Program-made: the position numbers and the translations under genes
Source: Chitinophagaceae bacterium
Lineage (GTDB): Bacteria; Bacteroidota; Bacteroidia; Chitinophagales; Chitinophagaceae
Direction: 5' to 3'
Length of the DNA: 64,000 bases
Assembly (NCBI GenBank): GCA_022843585.1
Contig: JALHNJ010000008.1
Coordinates: 1-64,000 of the forward strand
The notes under the pieces: generated by a model
The model's database searches: none
Told to the model about the DNA's origin: nothing
Seen by the model: only the letters and a program-made list of their open reading frames with translations
In this document: positions 1-7,886 of the stretch, piece after piece
How positions within the stretch are numbered: position 1 is the first letter of the stretch
Layout of the letters: every line of letters starts with the position of its first letter

Positions 1-920
1 CTTCCATCAAACAAACATTTCATTCCACGTCTTGCACCGCATCCGCTTTCTGTAATGGTTACGGAGGATGAACTAAATATAAATTTTATTGAACAGGGGT
101 CTCCTTCTTCTCTATACTCGGCTACAGAAGAAGATTTCAACATAGCTTCACCTTTTAGTTCGCCGGTACACTCTCCATTATTTTTTTCGAAGTGTATAAA
201 AAAGTAAAGGCGGTCATTTTTTCTTCCATCTCTTATGGATACAAGATTCATTTTACTGCTGCTATAGTCGGCAGAAAGCTTATGTGTTCGTGGAAGCGTA
301 TCAATCGGGTTGATCAACTCTGTTACTTTATCTTCCAGCGCATCAGTCATAATGAGCATAAAGTTTTTTGTATCTGCATTTAATACAAATACATCTTTTC
401 CTTCACTCACACTGCCATCAGCATTTTTACGCAAAACAGTTTTAGTGATGGTGTACTTCCGATCCATCTGTACCGATTGTGCAGTGGCTGAATTTTGATC
501 TGGGCGCAAAGCTGTCATTGCCGCAAGAAACTGCTGTTTCTTGTCGAATGATAATAAGAACACAGCCTTTTTATCTGCCGTTACTGTCTTTACAAACAAG
601 TAGGTTTCTCCACCGGCAACTTCTACTTTACCTAATGGATATATTTTAGGCTTTACTCCTTTTGCATACACTTTGGTTAATATGGAGTCGGGCACAAACT
701 GAGTAAAAACTTTATATCCAATTAAGAGAGAATCTTTTTCTTTTTTGGAAAGAATACTGTCTGCAGCTATGTAAGGCAGTTTGAGTGGCTCAAAGAATTC
801 AATAAAATCCGATACTTCAACCGGATCTTCACCGGCAAGAGAAGGCTTCTTTTTTTGTTTGCAACCGGCAATGATAATAAGTGCCATCGCAGCGAATATG
901 TATTTCCTTAAAGAAACCAT
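1..920 (-). CDS. Putative lipoprotein, 3' end cut by the window edge
   Basis: The frame is open from an ATG at 918-920 to the window edge, giving 306 codons with no stop. The N-terminus has a positive stretch, a hydrophobic core and a lipobox ending IIIAGC, so the product should be an envelope lipoprotein. No named domain was recognised. Near the visible C-terminus there is a Gly-Cys-Gly pair followed by an RRGMKC stretch; the two cysteines may form a disulfide. It is divergent from the DtxR-family gene starting at 1028. The function is unknown, but the frame itself is well supported by its length, start and signal. Confidence 0.8.
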   Translation of the reverse strand, partial: MVSLRKYIFAAMALIIIAGCKQKKKPSLAGEDPVEVSDFIEFFEPLKLPYIAADSILSKKEKDSLLIGYKVFTQFVPDSILTKVYAKGVKPKIYPLGKVEVAGGETYLFVKTVTADKKAVFLLSFDKKQQFLAAMTALRPDQNSATAQSVQMDRKYTITKTVLRKNADGSVSEGKDVFVLNADTKNFMLIMTDALEDKVTELINPIDTLPRTHKLSADYSSSKMNLVSIRDGRKNDRLYFFIHFEKNNGECTGELKGEAMLKSSSVAEYREEGDPCSIKFIFSSSSVTITESGCGARRGMKCLFDG

Positions 921-952
921 AGTTGGATATTAAAGTACCGAAAGTAAAGGTT

Positions 953-964
953 TTGTCCGGACAA
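953..964. promoter_or_regulatory. Perfect 12-bp palindrome TTGTCCGGACAA
   Basis: A perfect 12-bp palindrome lies between the divergent lipoprotein gene and the DtxR-family gene, about 14 bp upstream of the -33 element of the latter. It could be an operator half shared by both genes. No regulator can be assigned from sequence alone. Confidence 0.35.
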
Positions 965-977
965 GACAATAGTAAAT

Positions 978-1025
978 TTTGTGGTACAAATCTATTTTTT
1001 TAGTTTTGTCTAAAATTATTTTTAG
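978..1025 (+). promoter_or_regulatory. Bacteroidota promoter with overlapping inverted repeat, DtxR/ZIP operon
   Basis: TTTG at 978-981, a 19-bp spacer and TAGTTTTG at 1001-1008 match the Bacteroidota sigma consensus (TTTG / TAnnTTTG) exactly. Overlapping the -7 box is TTTTAG (998-1003), 6 bp, CTAAAA (1010-1015), 4 bp, then TTTTAG again (1020-1025). The first two arms form a perfect inverted repeat, as do the second and third. A repressor bound there would block the promoter, so an autoregulatory site for the downstream DtxR-family protein is a reasonable inference. The expected transcript start is only about 10-15 nt before the ATG. Confidence 0.7.
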
Positions 1026-1027
1026 TC

Positions 1028-1690
1028 ATGCTGAACTATTCTACCAGCGAAGAAAACTACATCAAAGCCATTTTCCATTTGCAAAGGCAAGATGGAACGG
1101 TAACAACAAATGAACTGGCGAATGAACTAAAGACAAAACCAGCTTCTGTTACCGACATGATGAAAAAACTAAAAGTAAAAAAATTATTGAACTATCAACC
1201 ATACCAGGGCTTTCGGTTAACGAATGAGGGTAATAAAGTCGCTCTGGGTATTATCCGCCGGCATCGCCTCTGGGAATATTTTTTAGCCGAAAAACTAAAA
1301 TTTTCCTGGGATGAAGTGCATGAAGTAGCGGAAGAGCTGGAGCATGTAAGCAATAAAAAATTAATTGATAAGTTGGATGAGTTTTTGGGCTTTCCCAGAA
1401 CAGACCCTCACGGCGATCCAATACCGGATGCGAATGGGAAAATTGAAATAAGTAAAAAAATTTGCTTAACAGCAATGGCATTGAATACAATTGGTGTTGT
1501 GAGTAGTGTAAGCGATCAATCGAGTGAAATTCTTGAATTATTAGAGCATAAAAAGATTGCCATTGGTACAAAACTAGAGGTGAAAAAGAAATTTGAATTC
1601 GATAATTCGATGGAAGTTAAAATTGGACGGCAACCAGCTTTCACCATCAGTAATCAATTAGCAGAAAATATTTTTGTATTGAGTAACTAA
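1028..1690 (+). CDS. DtxR/MntR-family metal-dependent transcriptional regulator
   Basis: A 220-residue protein with the DtxR-family layout: an N-terminal winged helix (about 1-70), a dimerisation/metal domain with RHRLWEYFL and HEVAEELEHV (about 75-125), and a C-terminal SH3/FeoA-like domain (about 170-220). The position held by Cys102 in DtxR is Glu here, which in this family goes with manganese rather than iron sensing. However, the N-terminal ligands of Bacillus MntR (Asp8, Glu11) appear as Asn and Lys, so the metal site is not the textbook one. It lies 5 bp before a ZIP metal transporter gene, almost certainly one operon. It probably represses or controls transition-metal transport. Confidence 0.9.
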   Translation: MLNYSTSEENYIKAIFHLQRQDGTVTTNELANELKTKPASVTDMMKKLKVKKLLNYQPYQGFRLTNEGNKVALGIIRRHRLWEYFLAEKLKFSWDEVHEVAEELEHVSNKKLIDKLDEFLGFPRTDPHGDPIPDANGKIEISKKICLTAMALNTIGVVSSVSDQSSEILELLEHKKIAIGTKLEVKKKFEFDNSMEVKIGRQPAFTISNQLAENIFVLSN

Positions 1691-1695
1691 GTAGT

Positions 1696-2520
1696 ATGGA
1701 AACAATTGAAAAATTTTTTACAGAGATCGGTCCTGTTTTGTCGGCACTCATCGCTACCACTTTTACCTGGGTAGTAACTGCACTGGGTGCATCCTTAGTT
1801 TTTTTCTTTAAAACAATGAGCAGAGGTGTACTTGATCCCATGCTTGGTTTTACCGGCGGTGTGATGGTAGCAGCAAGCTTCTGGTCGTTGTTGAATCCAG
1901 CTATAGAAATGTCGGAAAAAATGTACCCGGGTATGAGTTGGATGCCGGCAGCTGTAGGCTTTACAGCAGGAGCAATGTTTATTTTTATATTAGATAAGTT
2001 CACACCGCACCTCCACATCAATTTTGGTGTAGAAGAAAAAGAAGGCTTAAAAACCAAGCTGCATAAAACAACCTTACTTATTCTTGCTATTACTTTGCAT
2101 AATATTCCGGAAGGTTTAGCTGTAGGGGTCTTGTTTGGAGCCGCTGCTTTAGGGATGGAAGACGCATCTGTTTCTGGTGCTATTGCATTGGCAATAGGTA
2201 TTGGTATTCAAAATTTTCCGGAAGGGATTGCTGTATCTATGCCATTAAGAAGACACGGTGTTACAAGATTAAAAAGTTTTTGGTACGGTCAACTATCTGC
2301 CATTGTTGAACCATTAGCTGGTGTAATTGGTGCAGTGGCTGTTATATATATGCAACCTATTCTTCCATTTGCATTGGCATTCGCTGCTGGTGCAATGATC
2401 TTTGTAGTGGTAGAAGAAGTAATACCGGAAACTCAACGGGATAAATATACCGACCGCTCTGTATTAGGATTTATTGGCGGCTTTGTTGTAATGATGGTAT
2501 TAGATGTGGCACTGGGCTAA
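1696..2520 (+). CDS. ZIP-family metal transporter
   Basis: A 274-residue inner-membrane protein with about eight hydrophobic segments. The two ZIP signature motifs are present: HNIPEG at 135-140 and QNFPEG at 172-177, which carry the metal-binding residues of the transport path. A short loop with HLH near 105-107 lies before them. The family takes up Zn, Fe or Mn into the cytoplasm. Its position immediately after a DtxR/MntR-like regulator suggests metal-controlled expression and favours Mn or Fe as a substrate, but the substrate cannot be fixed from sequence. The stop codon is one base from the stop of the convergent Crp/Fnr-type gene. Confidence 0.92.
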   Translation: METIEKFFTEIGPVLSALIATTFTWVVTALGASLVFFFKTMSRGVLDPMLGFTGGVMVAASFWSLLNPAIEMSEKMYPGMSWMPAAVGFTAGAMFIFILDKFTPHLHINFGVEEKEGLKTKLHKTTLLILAITLHNIPEGLAVGVLFGAAALGMEDASVSGAIALAIGIGIQNFPEGIAVSMPLRRHGVTRLKSFWYGQLSAIVEPLAGVIGAVAVIYMQPILPFALAFAAGAMIFVVVEEVIPETQRDKYTDRSVLGFIGGFVVMMVLDVALG

Positions 2521-2521
2521 C

Positions 2522-3136
2522 TTAGGAAGCTGGTCTTTTATGTCCCCGTATTAAATGTTTAAAGCGACTAAATGTTTCTGGCTTGATGTTTAAATAAGAG
2601 GCCAGATATTTCTGCGGTACCCGTTGCATCAATTCAGGATTCTTAGTTACAAAATTCAGGAACCGTTCACGGGGTGTCATTTTTACCAATTGTATTTGCC
2701 AACGGTCTTTAATAACCATGGCATAGGTAATCATTAATCTTGCCAACCGTTCCATTCGGTGTGATGATGCGTACACTCTTTCCAGGTCATCGTAGGTAAT
2801 CGAAACAACTGTACTCGGTTCAATAGTTTCAATAAAGTAATCAGAAGGTAAACGACTATGAAATGATTCCTGGCTTACGATCAAATGCCCCTCCATAGAA
2901 ATCTGTGTATTGATTTCATGATTACCTTTTACATAGTATTTACGGATCAACCCCTTGGCAATAAAGTTGAAATAGTTTTCTACTTCTCCCTCCTTCGTTA
3001 GTAATTCTTTTTTGCCGAAACGGCGAACTTTTATAACGGGCAATAAGTTTTTATTAAACTCTGCTTCGGTAATGTCGGTGAACTTACCAAGGTAAGATTG
3101 AAATAGCTTAATTGAATCCATAACCAGAATGAACAT
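2522..3136 (-). CDS. Crp/Fnr-family transcriptional regulator
   Basis: A 204-residue protein with an N-terminal cyclic-nucleotide-binding-type beta-roll (about 20-115) and a C-terminal winged helix. The recognition helix reads PETFSR at 186-191; Glu-x-x-Ser-Arg is the FNR-type pattern that reads TTGAT half-sites. The protein has no cysteine at all, so it cannot carry the FNR iron-sulfur oxygen sensor, and the ligand is unknown. An alternative start is Met6 (3121). A perfect TTGAT-N4-ATCAA site lies 17 bp upstream of the start, suggesting autoregulation. It is convergent with, and nearly touches, the ZIP gene. Confidence 0.9.
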   Translation of the reverse strand: MFILVMDSIKLFQSYLGKFTDITEAEFNKNLLPVIKVRRFGKKELLTKEGEVENYFNFIAKGLIRKYYVKGNHEINTQISMEGHLIVSQESFHSRLPSDYFIETIEPSTVVSITYDDLERVYASSHRMERLARLMITYAMVIKDRWQIQLVKMTPRERFLNFVTKNPELMQRVPQKYLASYLNIKPETFSRFKHLIRGHKRPAS

Positions 3137-3153
3137 ATAAGGTACAACTATAA

Positions 3154-3167
3154 TTGATTTAAATCAA
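3154..3167. promoter_or_regulatory. Perfect FNR/Crp-type operator TTGATTTAAATCAA
   Basis: A 14-bp perfect palindrome matching the FNR consensus TTGAT-N4-ATCAA. It lies 17 bp upstream of the Crp/Fnr-family gene on the minus strand. That protein's recognition helix has the matching Glu-x-x-Ser-Arg pattern. This is probably an autoregulatory operator; the site could also act on icd, whose start is about 226 bp away. Confidence 0.65.
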
Positions 3168-3229
3168 GAGAAAATGCAGGTTTGTTTTGAAAGGTTATTT
3201 CTTACAGTAAGGCTTTGTATTTGATGAAC

Positions 3230-3296
3230 GACGAACGGGGCGTACAATAGTGCGACGCAACAGGTGATGCCCGCTGAACCGGACGCTGGCTAACAA
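3230..3296 (+). repeat. Short interspersed repeat, copy A (core TGCGACGCAAC)
   Basis: The core TGCGACGCAAC is at 3251-3261. It is preceded by a GAACG-like segment and followed about 33 bp later by GCTGGCTAACAAA. Related copies are at 4686-4750 (minus) and 14985-15050 (plus), all in gene-free gaps. The flanks are diverged but keep the same order and spacing. Confidence 0.6.
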
Positions 3297-3342
3297 AATA
3301 AATAACTCAAATAGCCGCCTTAAACCCTTCACCATAAACCCT

Positions 3343-3350
3343 TAGTTTTG
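3343..3350 (+). promoter_or_regulatory. -7 promoter element of icd
   Basis: TAGTTTTG matches TAnnTTTG, 43 bp upstream of the icd start codon. No clear TTTG -33 element was seen at the usual spacing. Confidence 0.5.
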
Positions 3351-3392
3351 CATCCTCAATTAGATATAAACCTCTAAAAAACAATAACCAAT

Positions 3393-4625
3393 ATGGCACA
3401 AAAGATCAACGTAGCAAACCCGGTTGTAGAGTTGGATGGCGATGAAATGACCCGGATCATCTGGAAGTTCATTAAGGATAAATTGATTCTCCCCTACCTG
3501 AATGTGGATATAAAATACTATGACCTGGGCATGGAATACCGTGACCAAACCAATGACCAGGTAACGATTGATGCTGCTAATGCTATCAAAGAATATGGCG
3601 TAGGTATAAAATGCGCCACTATTACTCCGGATGAAGCAAGAGTAAAAGAATTCTCCTTGAAACAAATGTGGAAGAGCCCGAACGGAACGATCCGCAACAT
3701 TTTGGATGGTACTGTTTTTCGGGAACCTATCGTTATCAGCAATATTCCTCGTTTGGTTACTAACTGGACGGCACCGATCATTGTTGGCCGTCATGCTTTT
3801 GGCGATCAATACCGTGCTACTGATACGGTGATAAAAGGAAAAGGAAAGTTGACCATGACCTTTACTCCTGAAGGTGGTGGCGATGTACAAACTTTTGAAG
3901 TGTTCAACTTCAAAGGTGATGGTGTAGCAATGAGTATGTACAACACTGACGAAAGTATTATGGGTTTTGCAAGAAGCTGTTTCAATATGGCCTTGAGCAA
4001 AAAATGGCCGTTATATCTTTCTACAAAAAATACGATCCTCAAAAAATATGATGGCCGTTTCAAAGACATCTTTGAAGACATCTATCAGAATGAATTTAAA
4101 ACTGCGTTTGATGCAGCAGGCATTGTATACGAACACCGCCTGATCGATGACATGGTGGCGAGTGCATTGAAATGGAATGGCAATTTTGTATGGGCTTGTA
4201 AAAACTATGATGGTGATGTGCAAAGCGATACCGTAGCACAAGGTTTTGGTTCATTAGGTTTAATGACTTCTGTATTGGTAACACCTGATGGAAAAACAAT
4301 GGAAGCAGAGGCGGCACACGGAACTGTTACCCGCCACTATCGTGACCACCAGGCTGGCAAACCAACATCTACTAATCCTATTGCCAGCATTTTTGCATGG
4401 ACAAGAGGTTTGGCTTTTCGTGGAAAATTAGACGGCAACCAACCGCTGATCGATTTCTGTAATAAATTGGAAACTGTTTGTATTGAAACCGTAGAAGAAG
4501 GTAAGATGACAAAAGACCTTGCGGTTTGCATACATGGTAACAAAGTAAAACATGGTGACCATTATCTTTATACAGAAGAATTTTTAGAAGCTATTGATGC
4601 TAATTTGAAGAAGAAGTTGGAATAA
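3393..4625 (+). CDS. icd: NADP-dependent isocitrate dehydrogenase, eukaryote-like type
   Basis: A 410-residue enzyme converting isocitrate and NADP+ to 2-oxoglutarate, CO2 and NADPH in the TCA cycle. The N-terminus [14 protein letters not shown] and the segments [33 protein letters not shown] and [12 protein letters not shown] are typical of the homodimeric NADP-IDH subfamily best known from eukaryotes, rather than the E. coli-type Icd. The length fits that subfamily. It stands alone, with its own -7 element and a strong terminator. Downstream lie short repeats and the convergent miaA. Confidence 0.97.
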   Translation: MAQKINVANPVVELDGDEMTRIIWKFIKDKLILPYLNVDIKYYDLGMEYRDQTNDQVTIDAANAIKEYGVGIKCATITPDEARVKEFSLKQMWKSPNGTIRNILDGTVFREPIVISNIPRLVTNWTAPIIVGRHAFGDQYRATDTVIKGKGKLTMTFTPEGGGDVQTFEVFNFKGDGVAMSMYNTDESIMGFARSCFNMALSKKWPLYLSTKNTILKKYDGRFKDIFEDIYQNEFKTAFDAAGIVYEHRLIDDMVASALKWNGNFVWACKNYDGDVQSDTVAQGFGSLGLMTSVLVTPDGKTMEAEAAHGTVTRHYRDHQAGKPTSTNPIASIFAWTRGLAFRGKLDGNQPLIDFCNKLETVCIETVEEGKMTKDLAVCIHGNKVKHGDHYLYTEEFLEAIDANLKKKLE

Positions 4626-4650
4626 GTTCATTACCGACTTATAAATAATA

Positions 4651-4685
4651 AACCCCGGAATGATTTTCGGGGTTTTGTTTTTTGT
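4651..4685 (+). terminator. Rho-independent terminator of icd
   Basis: AAACCCCG and CGGGGTTTT arms with a loop of about 10 nt, followed by a T-rich tract, starting 25 bp after the icd stop codon. Confidence 0.85.
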
Positions 4686-4750
4686 AGACCAACTAATTGC
4701 TACTAGCAGCGTCTGTTGCGTCGCAATCTTATACGTTCGGTTCATTGCTG
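4686..4750 (-). repeat. Short interspersed repeat, copy B
   Basis: On the minus strand this reads GAACG...TGCGACGCAACAG...TAGTAG...TTAGTTGGTCTACAAA, with the core at 4715-4725. It matches copies A and C in core, order and spacing. Confidence 0.6.
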
Positions 4751-4757
4751 ATTTTTG

Positions 4758-4834
4758 AACCACAGAGGCACAATGACAGGGAGAAGCACGGAGAAAATCC
4801 CTGTGAACCACTGTGCCGCTGTGTCTCCGTGGTT
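4758..4834. repeat. Palindromic CACAGAG-type intergenic repeat
   Basis: The segment starts AACCACAGAGGCACA and ends TGTCTCCGTGGTTT, whose reverse complement is AAACCACGGAGACA, so the ends pair imperfectly. Inside are further GTG/CAC-rich pairs. Sequences of the type CCACAGAGGCACAGAG are known to me as widely scattered intergenic repeats in environmental bacteria. It lies between the convergent icd and miaA genes. Confidence 0.55.
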
Positions 4835-4849
4835 TACTTAATAAATGTG

Positions 4850-5764
4850 TCAGACAGTCTGCGACACCTCAAACACAATTTCACCAAGCTGATTAGGATT
4901 AAACCATTTTATTGACGCATCTTTTTTAAACCATGTCATTTGCCGTTTGGCATATTGCCGGGTATTTATTTTTATTCGTTCTACAGCATCGTACAAAGTT
5001 GGTTTGCCTTCTAAATGTTCAAACAGTTCTGCATAGCCTACCGTTTGTAAAGCATTCAGGTTTTTATATGGCACCAATTGTTTCACCTCGTTCAATTGCC
5101 CGGCTTCCATCATGGAATCTACCCTGCTGTGTATGTTGCGGTGCAGTTCTTCTTTCGGCAGTTCTAACCCGATCTTTATAATATTAAAATCCCGTTTTGC
5201 TTTTTCTCCTTTTCGAAATAAAAGTATGGATTGTCCGGTGCTTTCCACTACTTCCAAAGCTCTCATCATCCGCTGCGGGTTTTGTATTTCACCAACAGCA
5301 AAAAAGTCAGCATCTTTTTCCTGGATCTGTTGCTGTAACCACTCAATACCTTTTGCCTCATATTCTTTTATGATGCGTTCTCTTATTACCGGATCAACGG
5401 CTGGAATAATATCCAGTCCTTCACAAAAAGCTTTGATGTAAAGTCCGGAGCCTCCAACCAGTACTACTACATCATGCACTTTAAATAATTCTTCTGCTTT
5501 TTGCAACGCATACTTTTCAAAATCCACGGCTGTTATTTCATCCTGTATAGAATGAGAAGCGATGAAATGATGCTTTACTTTCTGTAATTCTTCTTCAGAA
5601 GGTCTTGCTACACCAATATTCAATTCTTTAAAACATTGACGGCTGTCGGCAGAAATTATTGCGGTTTTAAAATGTTCAGCCAGTCTTATAGCAACACTTG
5701 TTTTTCCAACTGCAGTGGGGCCTGCAATGACGATAACTGTTTTATGTGTTACTGCTGATGTCAT
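4850..5764 (-). CDS. miaA: tRNA dimethylallyltransferase (MiaA)
   Basis: A 304-residue enzyme that adds a dimethylallyl group to N6 of A37 in tRNAs reading codons that start with U. The Walker-A-like P-loop GPTAVGKTS is at about 15-23, followed by the family motif SADSRQ at about 39-44, GGSGLYIKAF near 105-115, and the C-terminal TRQYAKRQMTWF. The length fits the family. A strong GC-rich hairpin ends 11 nt before the start codon, which may lower readthrough from upstream or affect translation. It is convergent with icd. Confidence 0.97.
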   Translation of the reverse strand: MTSAVTHKTVIVIAGPTAVGKTSVAIRLAEHFKTAIISADSRQCFKELNIGVARPSEEELQKVKHHFIASHSIQDEITAVDFEKYALQKAEELFKVHDVVVLVGGSGLYIKAFCEGLDIIPAVDPVIRERIIKEYEAKGIEWLQQQIQEKDADFFAVGEIQNPQRMMRALEVVESTGQSILLFRKGEKAKRDFNIIKIGLELPKEELHRNIHSRVDSMMEAGQLNEVKQLVPYKNLNALQTVGYAELFEHLEGKPTLYDAVERIKINTRQYAKRQMTWFKKDASIKWFNPNQLGEIVFEVSQTV

Positions 5765-5770
5765 TTTATT

Positions 5771-5795
5771 TAAAACCCCGGCATATAAGCCGGGG
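5771..5795 (-). terminator. GC-rich hairpin just upstream of miaA
   Basis: CCCCGGC (5776-5782) pairs with GCCGGGG (5789-5795) across a 6-nt loop. On the minus strand it is followed by TTTTAAATAAAA, resembling a terminator for the upstream 5826-6392 gene. It ends only 11 nt before the miaA start codon, so it could also sit in the miaA leader. Confidence 0.6.
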
Positions 5796-5825
5796 CAGTG
5801 AAAATATTATTCAGTGTTCAATACA

Positions 5826-6392
5826 TTATGCTTCTTCATCTCCATCTTCGGCTATCACTTCGCTATCACCGCCGAGGTCCTCGCCATCTTCATCTTTTTC
5901 ACCAAAACCTTCGCCAACTTGTGTCAGGTCGTATTTCTCTTCTATGTCCGCAAATTTTGGACCCAGCAAACCTTTAGTTCCATACTGGCTTGGCGCAATT
6001 CCTTCAGTTCGTATTGTAGCCGGGTATATAATTTTTGAACTTTCTTCTTTCGAAACATTTATTAATTCAATCAGGAAACCCCAGTTCCTGTTAAAATCAT
6101 ACTGGTAAATAAAACGCTGGTTCGGATTTTTGATCTCTGACCCAATCGTTGTTTCACTCATTATCAACGGAGCTACTTTATATTCTTTTTCATAGACTTC
6201 CAGTGAAATTTCTCTGCCTCGCAGCCAATGGTCATTACTGCGGTAAAAAGTAGCCTTGTGTTTATTATCAAACTCATACGACTTTAATATCGCTTCATGC
6301 AAATCCTGGAAGGTTTGTGTATGCTTGATTACAACATCCCTGTACACACTTTCATCTTCTTCAAAATAAATCCTGAATTTTAGAATAGCCAT
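5826..6392 (-). CDS. pRiA4b ORF-3-like (IS1096 passenger-like) domain protein
   Basis: A 188-residue cytoplasmic protein. Residues 1-150 match the pRiA4b ORF-3-like fold: the N-terminus KFRIYFEEDESVYRDVVI, then TFQDLHEAILKSYEFDNKH, the short FYRSNDHWLRGREI segment, and FIYQYDFNRNWGFLIEL. The last roughly 30 residues are strongly acidic and probably disordered. The family name comes from plasmid and transposon passengers, but no transposase or inverted repeat is seen here. It lies between cca and miaA on the same strand, 23 bp after cca. The biochemical role of the family is not known. Confidence 0.85.
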   Translation of the reverse strand: MAILKFRIYFEEDESVYRDVVIKHTQTFQDLHEAILKSYEFDNKHKATFYRSNDHWLRGREISLEVYEKEYKVAPLIMSETTIGSEIKNPNQRFIYQYDFNRNWGFLIELINVSKEESSKIIYPATIRTEGIAPSQYGTKGLLGPKFADIEEKYDLTQVGEGFGEKDEDGEDLGGDSEVIAEDGDEEA

Positions 6393-6415
6393 AGAGCAAA
6401 TTTATGGAATTTGAT

Positions 6416-7840
6416 TTAAGACTTCACAACTGTTAAGCCAAACTCTTTTCCCTTTTCCAGCATAAATTGATAGGCGGCTTCATAGGTATTGGGGATAACT
6501 CCGTCCAGCATCGCATCTTTCAGCGCATCTTTTATTATACCCACTGGTTTAGATGGTGATAAGCCAAATGTTTCCATAATAATTTCCCCGGTAATTGGGG
6601 GTTGCCAGGTCCGGATATGGTCTTTTTCTTCTACTTCTTTACACTTCTGCCGCACCAGCTGAAAATTTTCCAGGAAACGTTTTACTTTTTGCTTATTCTT
6701 AGATGTAATATCCGCTTCGCACAACATCATTAACGAATCAAAATCTTCGCCTGCATCAAATAATAAACGACGAACAGCAGAATCAGTGATATTTTCTTTT
6801 GTTAAACTTATAGGACGTAAATGCAATTCCACCAATTTTTTTACTAACCGCATTTTTTCGTTCTGCGGTAGTTTTAGTTTGGTAAAAATCTTTGGTACCA
6901 TTCTTCCACCCACTGCTTCATGTCCGTGAAATGTCCAGCCGTGACCTTCTTCAAATTTTTTTGTGGCAGGTTTGGCAATATCATGTAATACGGCAGCCCA
7001 TCGCAACCATAGATCATTTGTATTGAAAGCTAAATTATCCAGTACCTGCAAAGTGTGATAAAAATTATCCTTATGGCCGTGACCATCTTTATATTCTGCT
7101 CCTGCCAAATCTACCATTGGCGGAAAGATAATTTGCAGCAATCCGCATCTATATAATAAATCAAATCCGATTGATGGCTTAGGTGCAGCAATAATTTTAT
7201 TCAATTCATCCGTAATTCTTTCCTGCGATATGATTTTTATCCGATGAGCACTGTCTATTATTCCCTGCCATGTTTTTTCTTCGATAACAAAATTAAGTTG
7301 CGTAGCAAATCGGATGGCCCGCATCATTCTCAATGGATCATCACTAAAAGTTTGTGATGGCTCCAATGGAGTTTTAATAATACCGTCTTTAATATCTTGA
7401 ACTCCGTTAAACGGGTCAATTAATTTGCCGAAATCTTTTTTATTAAGACTGATGGCCAGTGCATTGATGGTGAAGTCTCTCCTGTTCTGATCGTCGATAA
7501 TTGTTCCGGGCTCTACCTCAGGTTTGCGGGAATCGAACTGGTAGCTTTCTTTCCTGGCTCCTACAAATTCTATATCAAAGCCATCACCAACCTTTATATG
7601 TGCAGTACCGAAGGTTTTAAAATAATCAACCTGCGGGGTTGGATTAAATTGTTTAGCTACTTCTTTGGCCAATTCTATTCCATCTCCCACACAAACAAAG
7701 TCTGCATCTTTTGTTTCTCTGCCTAATATTTTATCCCGTACAAAACCACCTATCAAATAAGTTTCCATTCCCAATGCTTCGGCAGCATTGGCGACTTTTT
7801 TTAATAGTGCTAATTCTTTTTCTGTGCAATTAATTTCCAT
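6416..7840 (-). CDS. cca: CCA tRNA nucleotidyltransferase with HD domain
   Basis: A 474-residue enzyme that builds or repairs the 3' CCA end of tRNA. The class II nucleotidyltransferase head shows LIGGFVRDKILGR and the DxD catalytic pair in KDADF (about 30-55), then RRDFTINALA and the RMMRAIRFA motif. A C-terminal HD phosphohydrolase-like segment shows HDIAKP around 290. The tRNA-Leu gene in this window does not encode its CCA, so this activity is needed. A -7 element TATCTTTG lies 9 bp before the ATG, so the transcript leader should be extremely short. A poly(A) polymerase role cannot be excluded, but this architecture is usually CCA-adding. Confidence 0.93.
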   Translation of the reverse strand: MEINCTEKELALLKKVANAAEALGMETYLIGGFVRDKILGRETKDADFVCVGDGIELAKEVAKQFNPTPQVDYFKTFGTAHIKVGDGFDIEFVGARKESYQFDSRKPEVEPGTIIDDQNRRDFTINALAISLNKKDFGKLIDPFNGVQDIKDGIIKTPLEPSQTFSDDPLRMMRAIRFATQLNFVIEEKTWQGIIDSAHRIKIISQERITDELNKIIAAPKPSIGFDLLYRCGLLQIIFPPMVDLAGAEYKDGHGHKDNFYHTLQVLDNLAFNTNDLWLRWAAVLHDIAKPATKKFEEGHGWTFHGHEAVGGRMVPKIFTKLKLPQNEKMRLVKKLVELHLRPISLTKENITDSAVRRLLFDAGEDFDSLMMLCEADITSKNKQKVKRFLENFQLVRQKCKEVEEKDHIRTWQPPITGEIIMETFGLSPSKPVGIIKDALKDAMLDGVIPNTYEAAYQFMLEKGKEFGLTVVKS

Positions 7841-7848
7841 ACAATTCG

Positions 7849-7856
7849 CAAAGATA
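7849..7856 (-). promoter_or_regulatory. -7 promoter element of cca
   Basis: On the minus strand TATCTTTG matches TAnnTTTG and ends 8 nt before the cca ATG, implying a nearly leaderless mRNA. Confidence 0.6.
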
Positions 7857-7886
7857 GAGAGAAAGGTTTCGGGTTTTTGTTTTCAG

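Noticed and set aside
192-498. Two plus-strand open frames in the first 500 bp
   Set aside because: They are antisense to the long minus-strand lipoprotein frame that runs to the window edge.
5826-6392. A remnant transposon, suggested by the IS1096-passenger-like name
   Set aside because: No transposase, terminal inverted repeats or target duplications were seen near it. The name reflects the founding member only.
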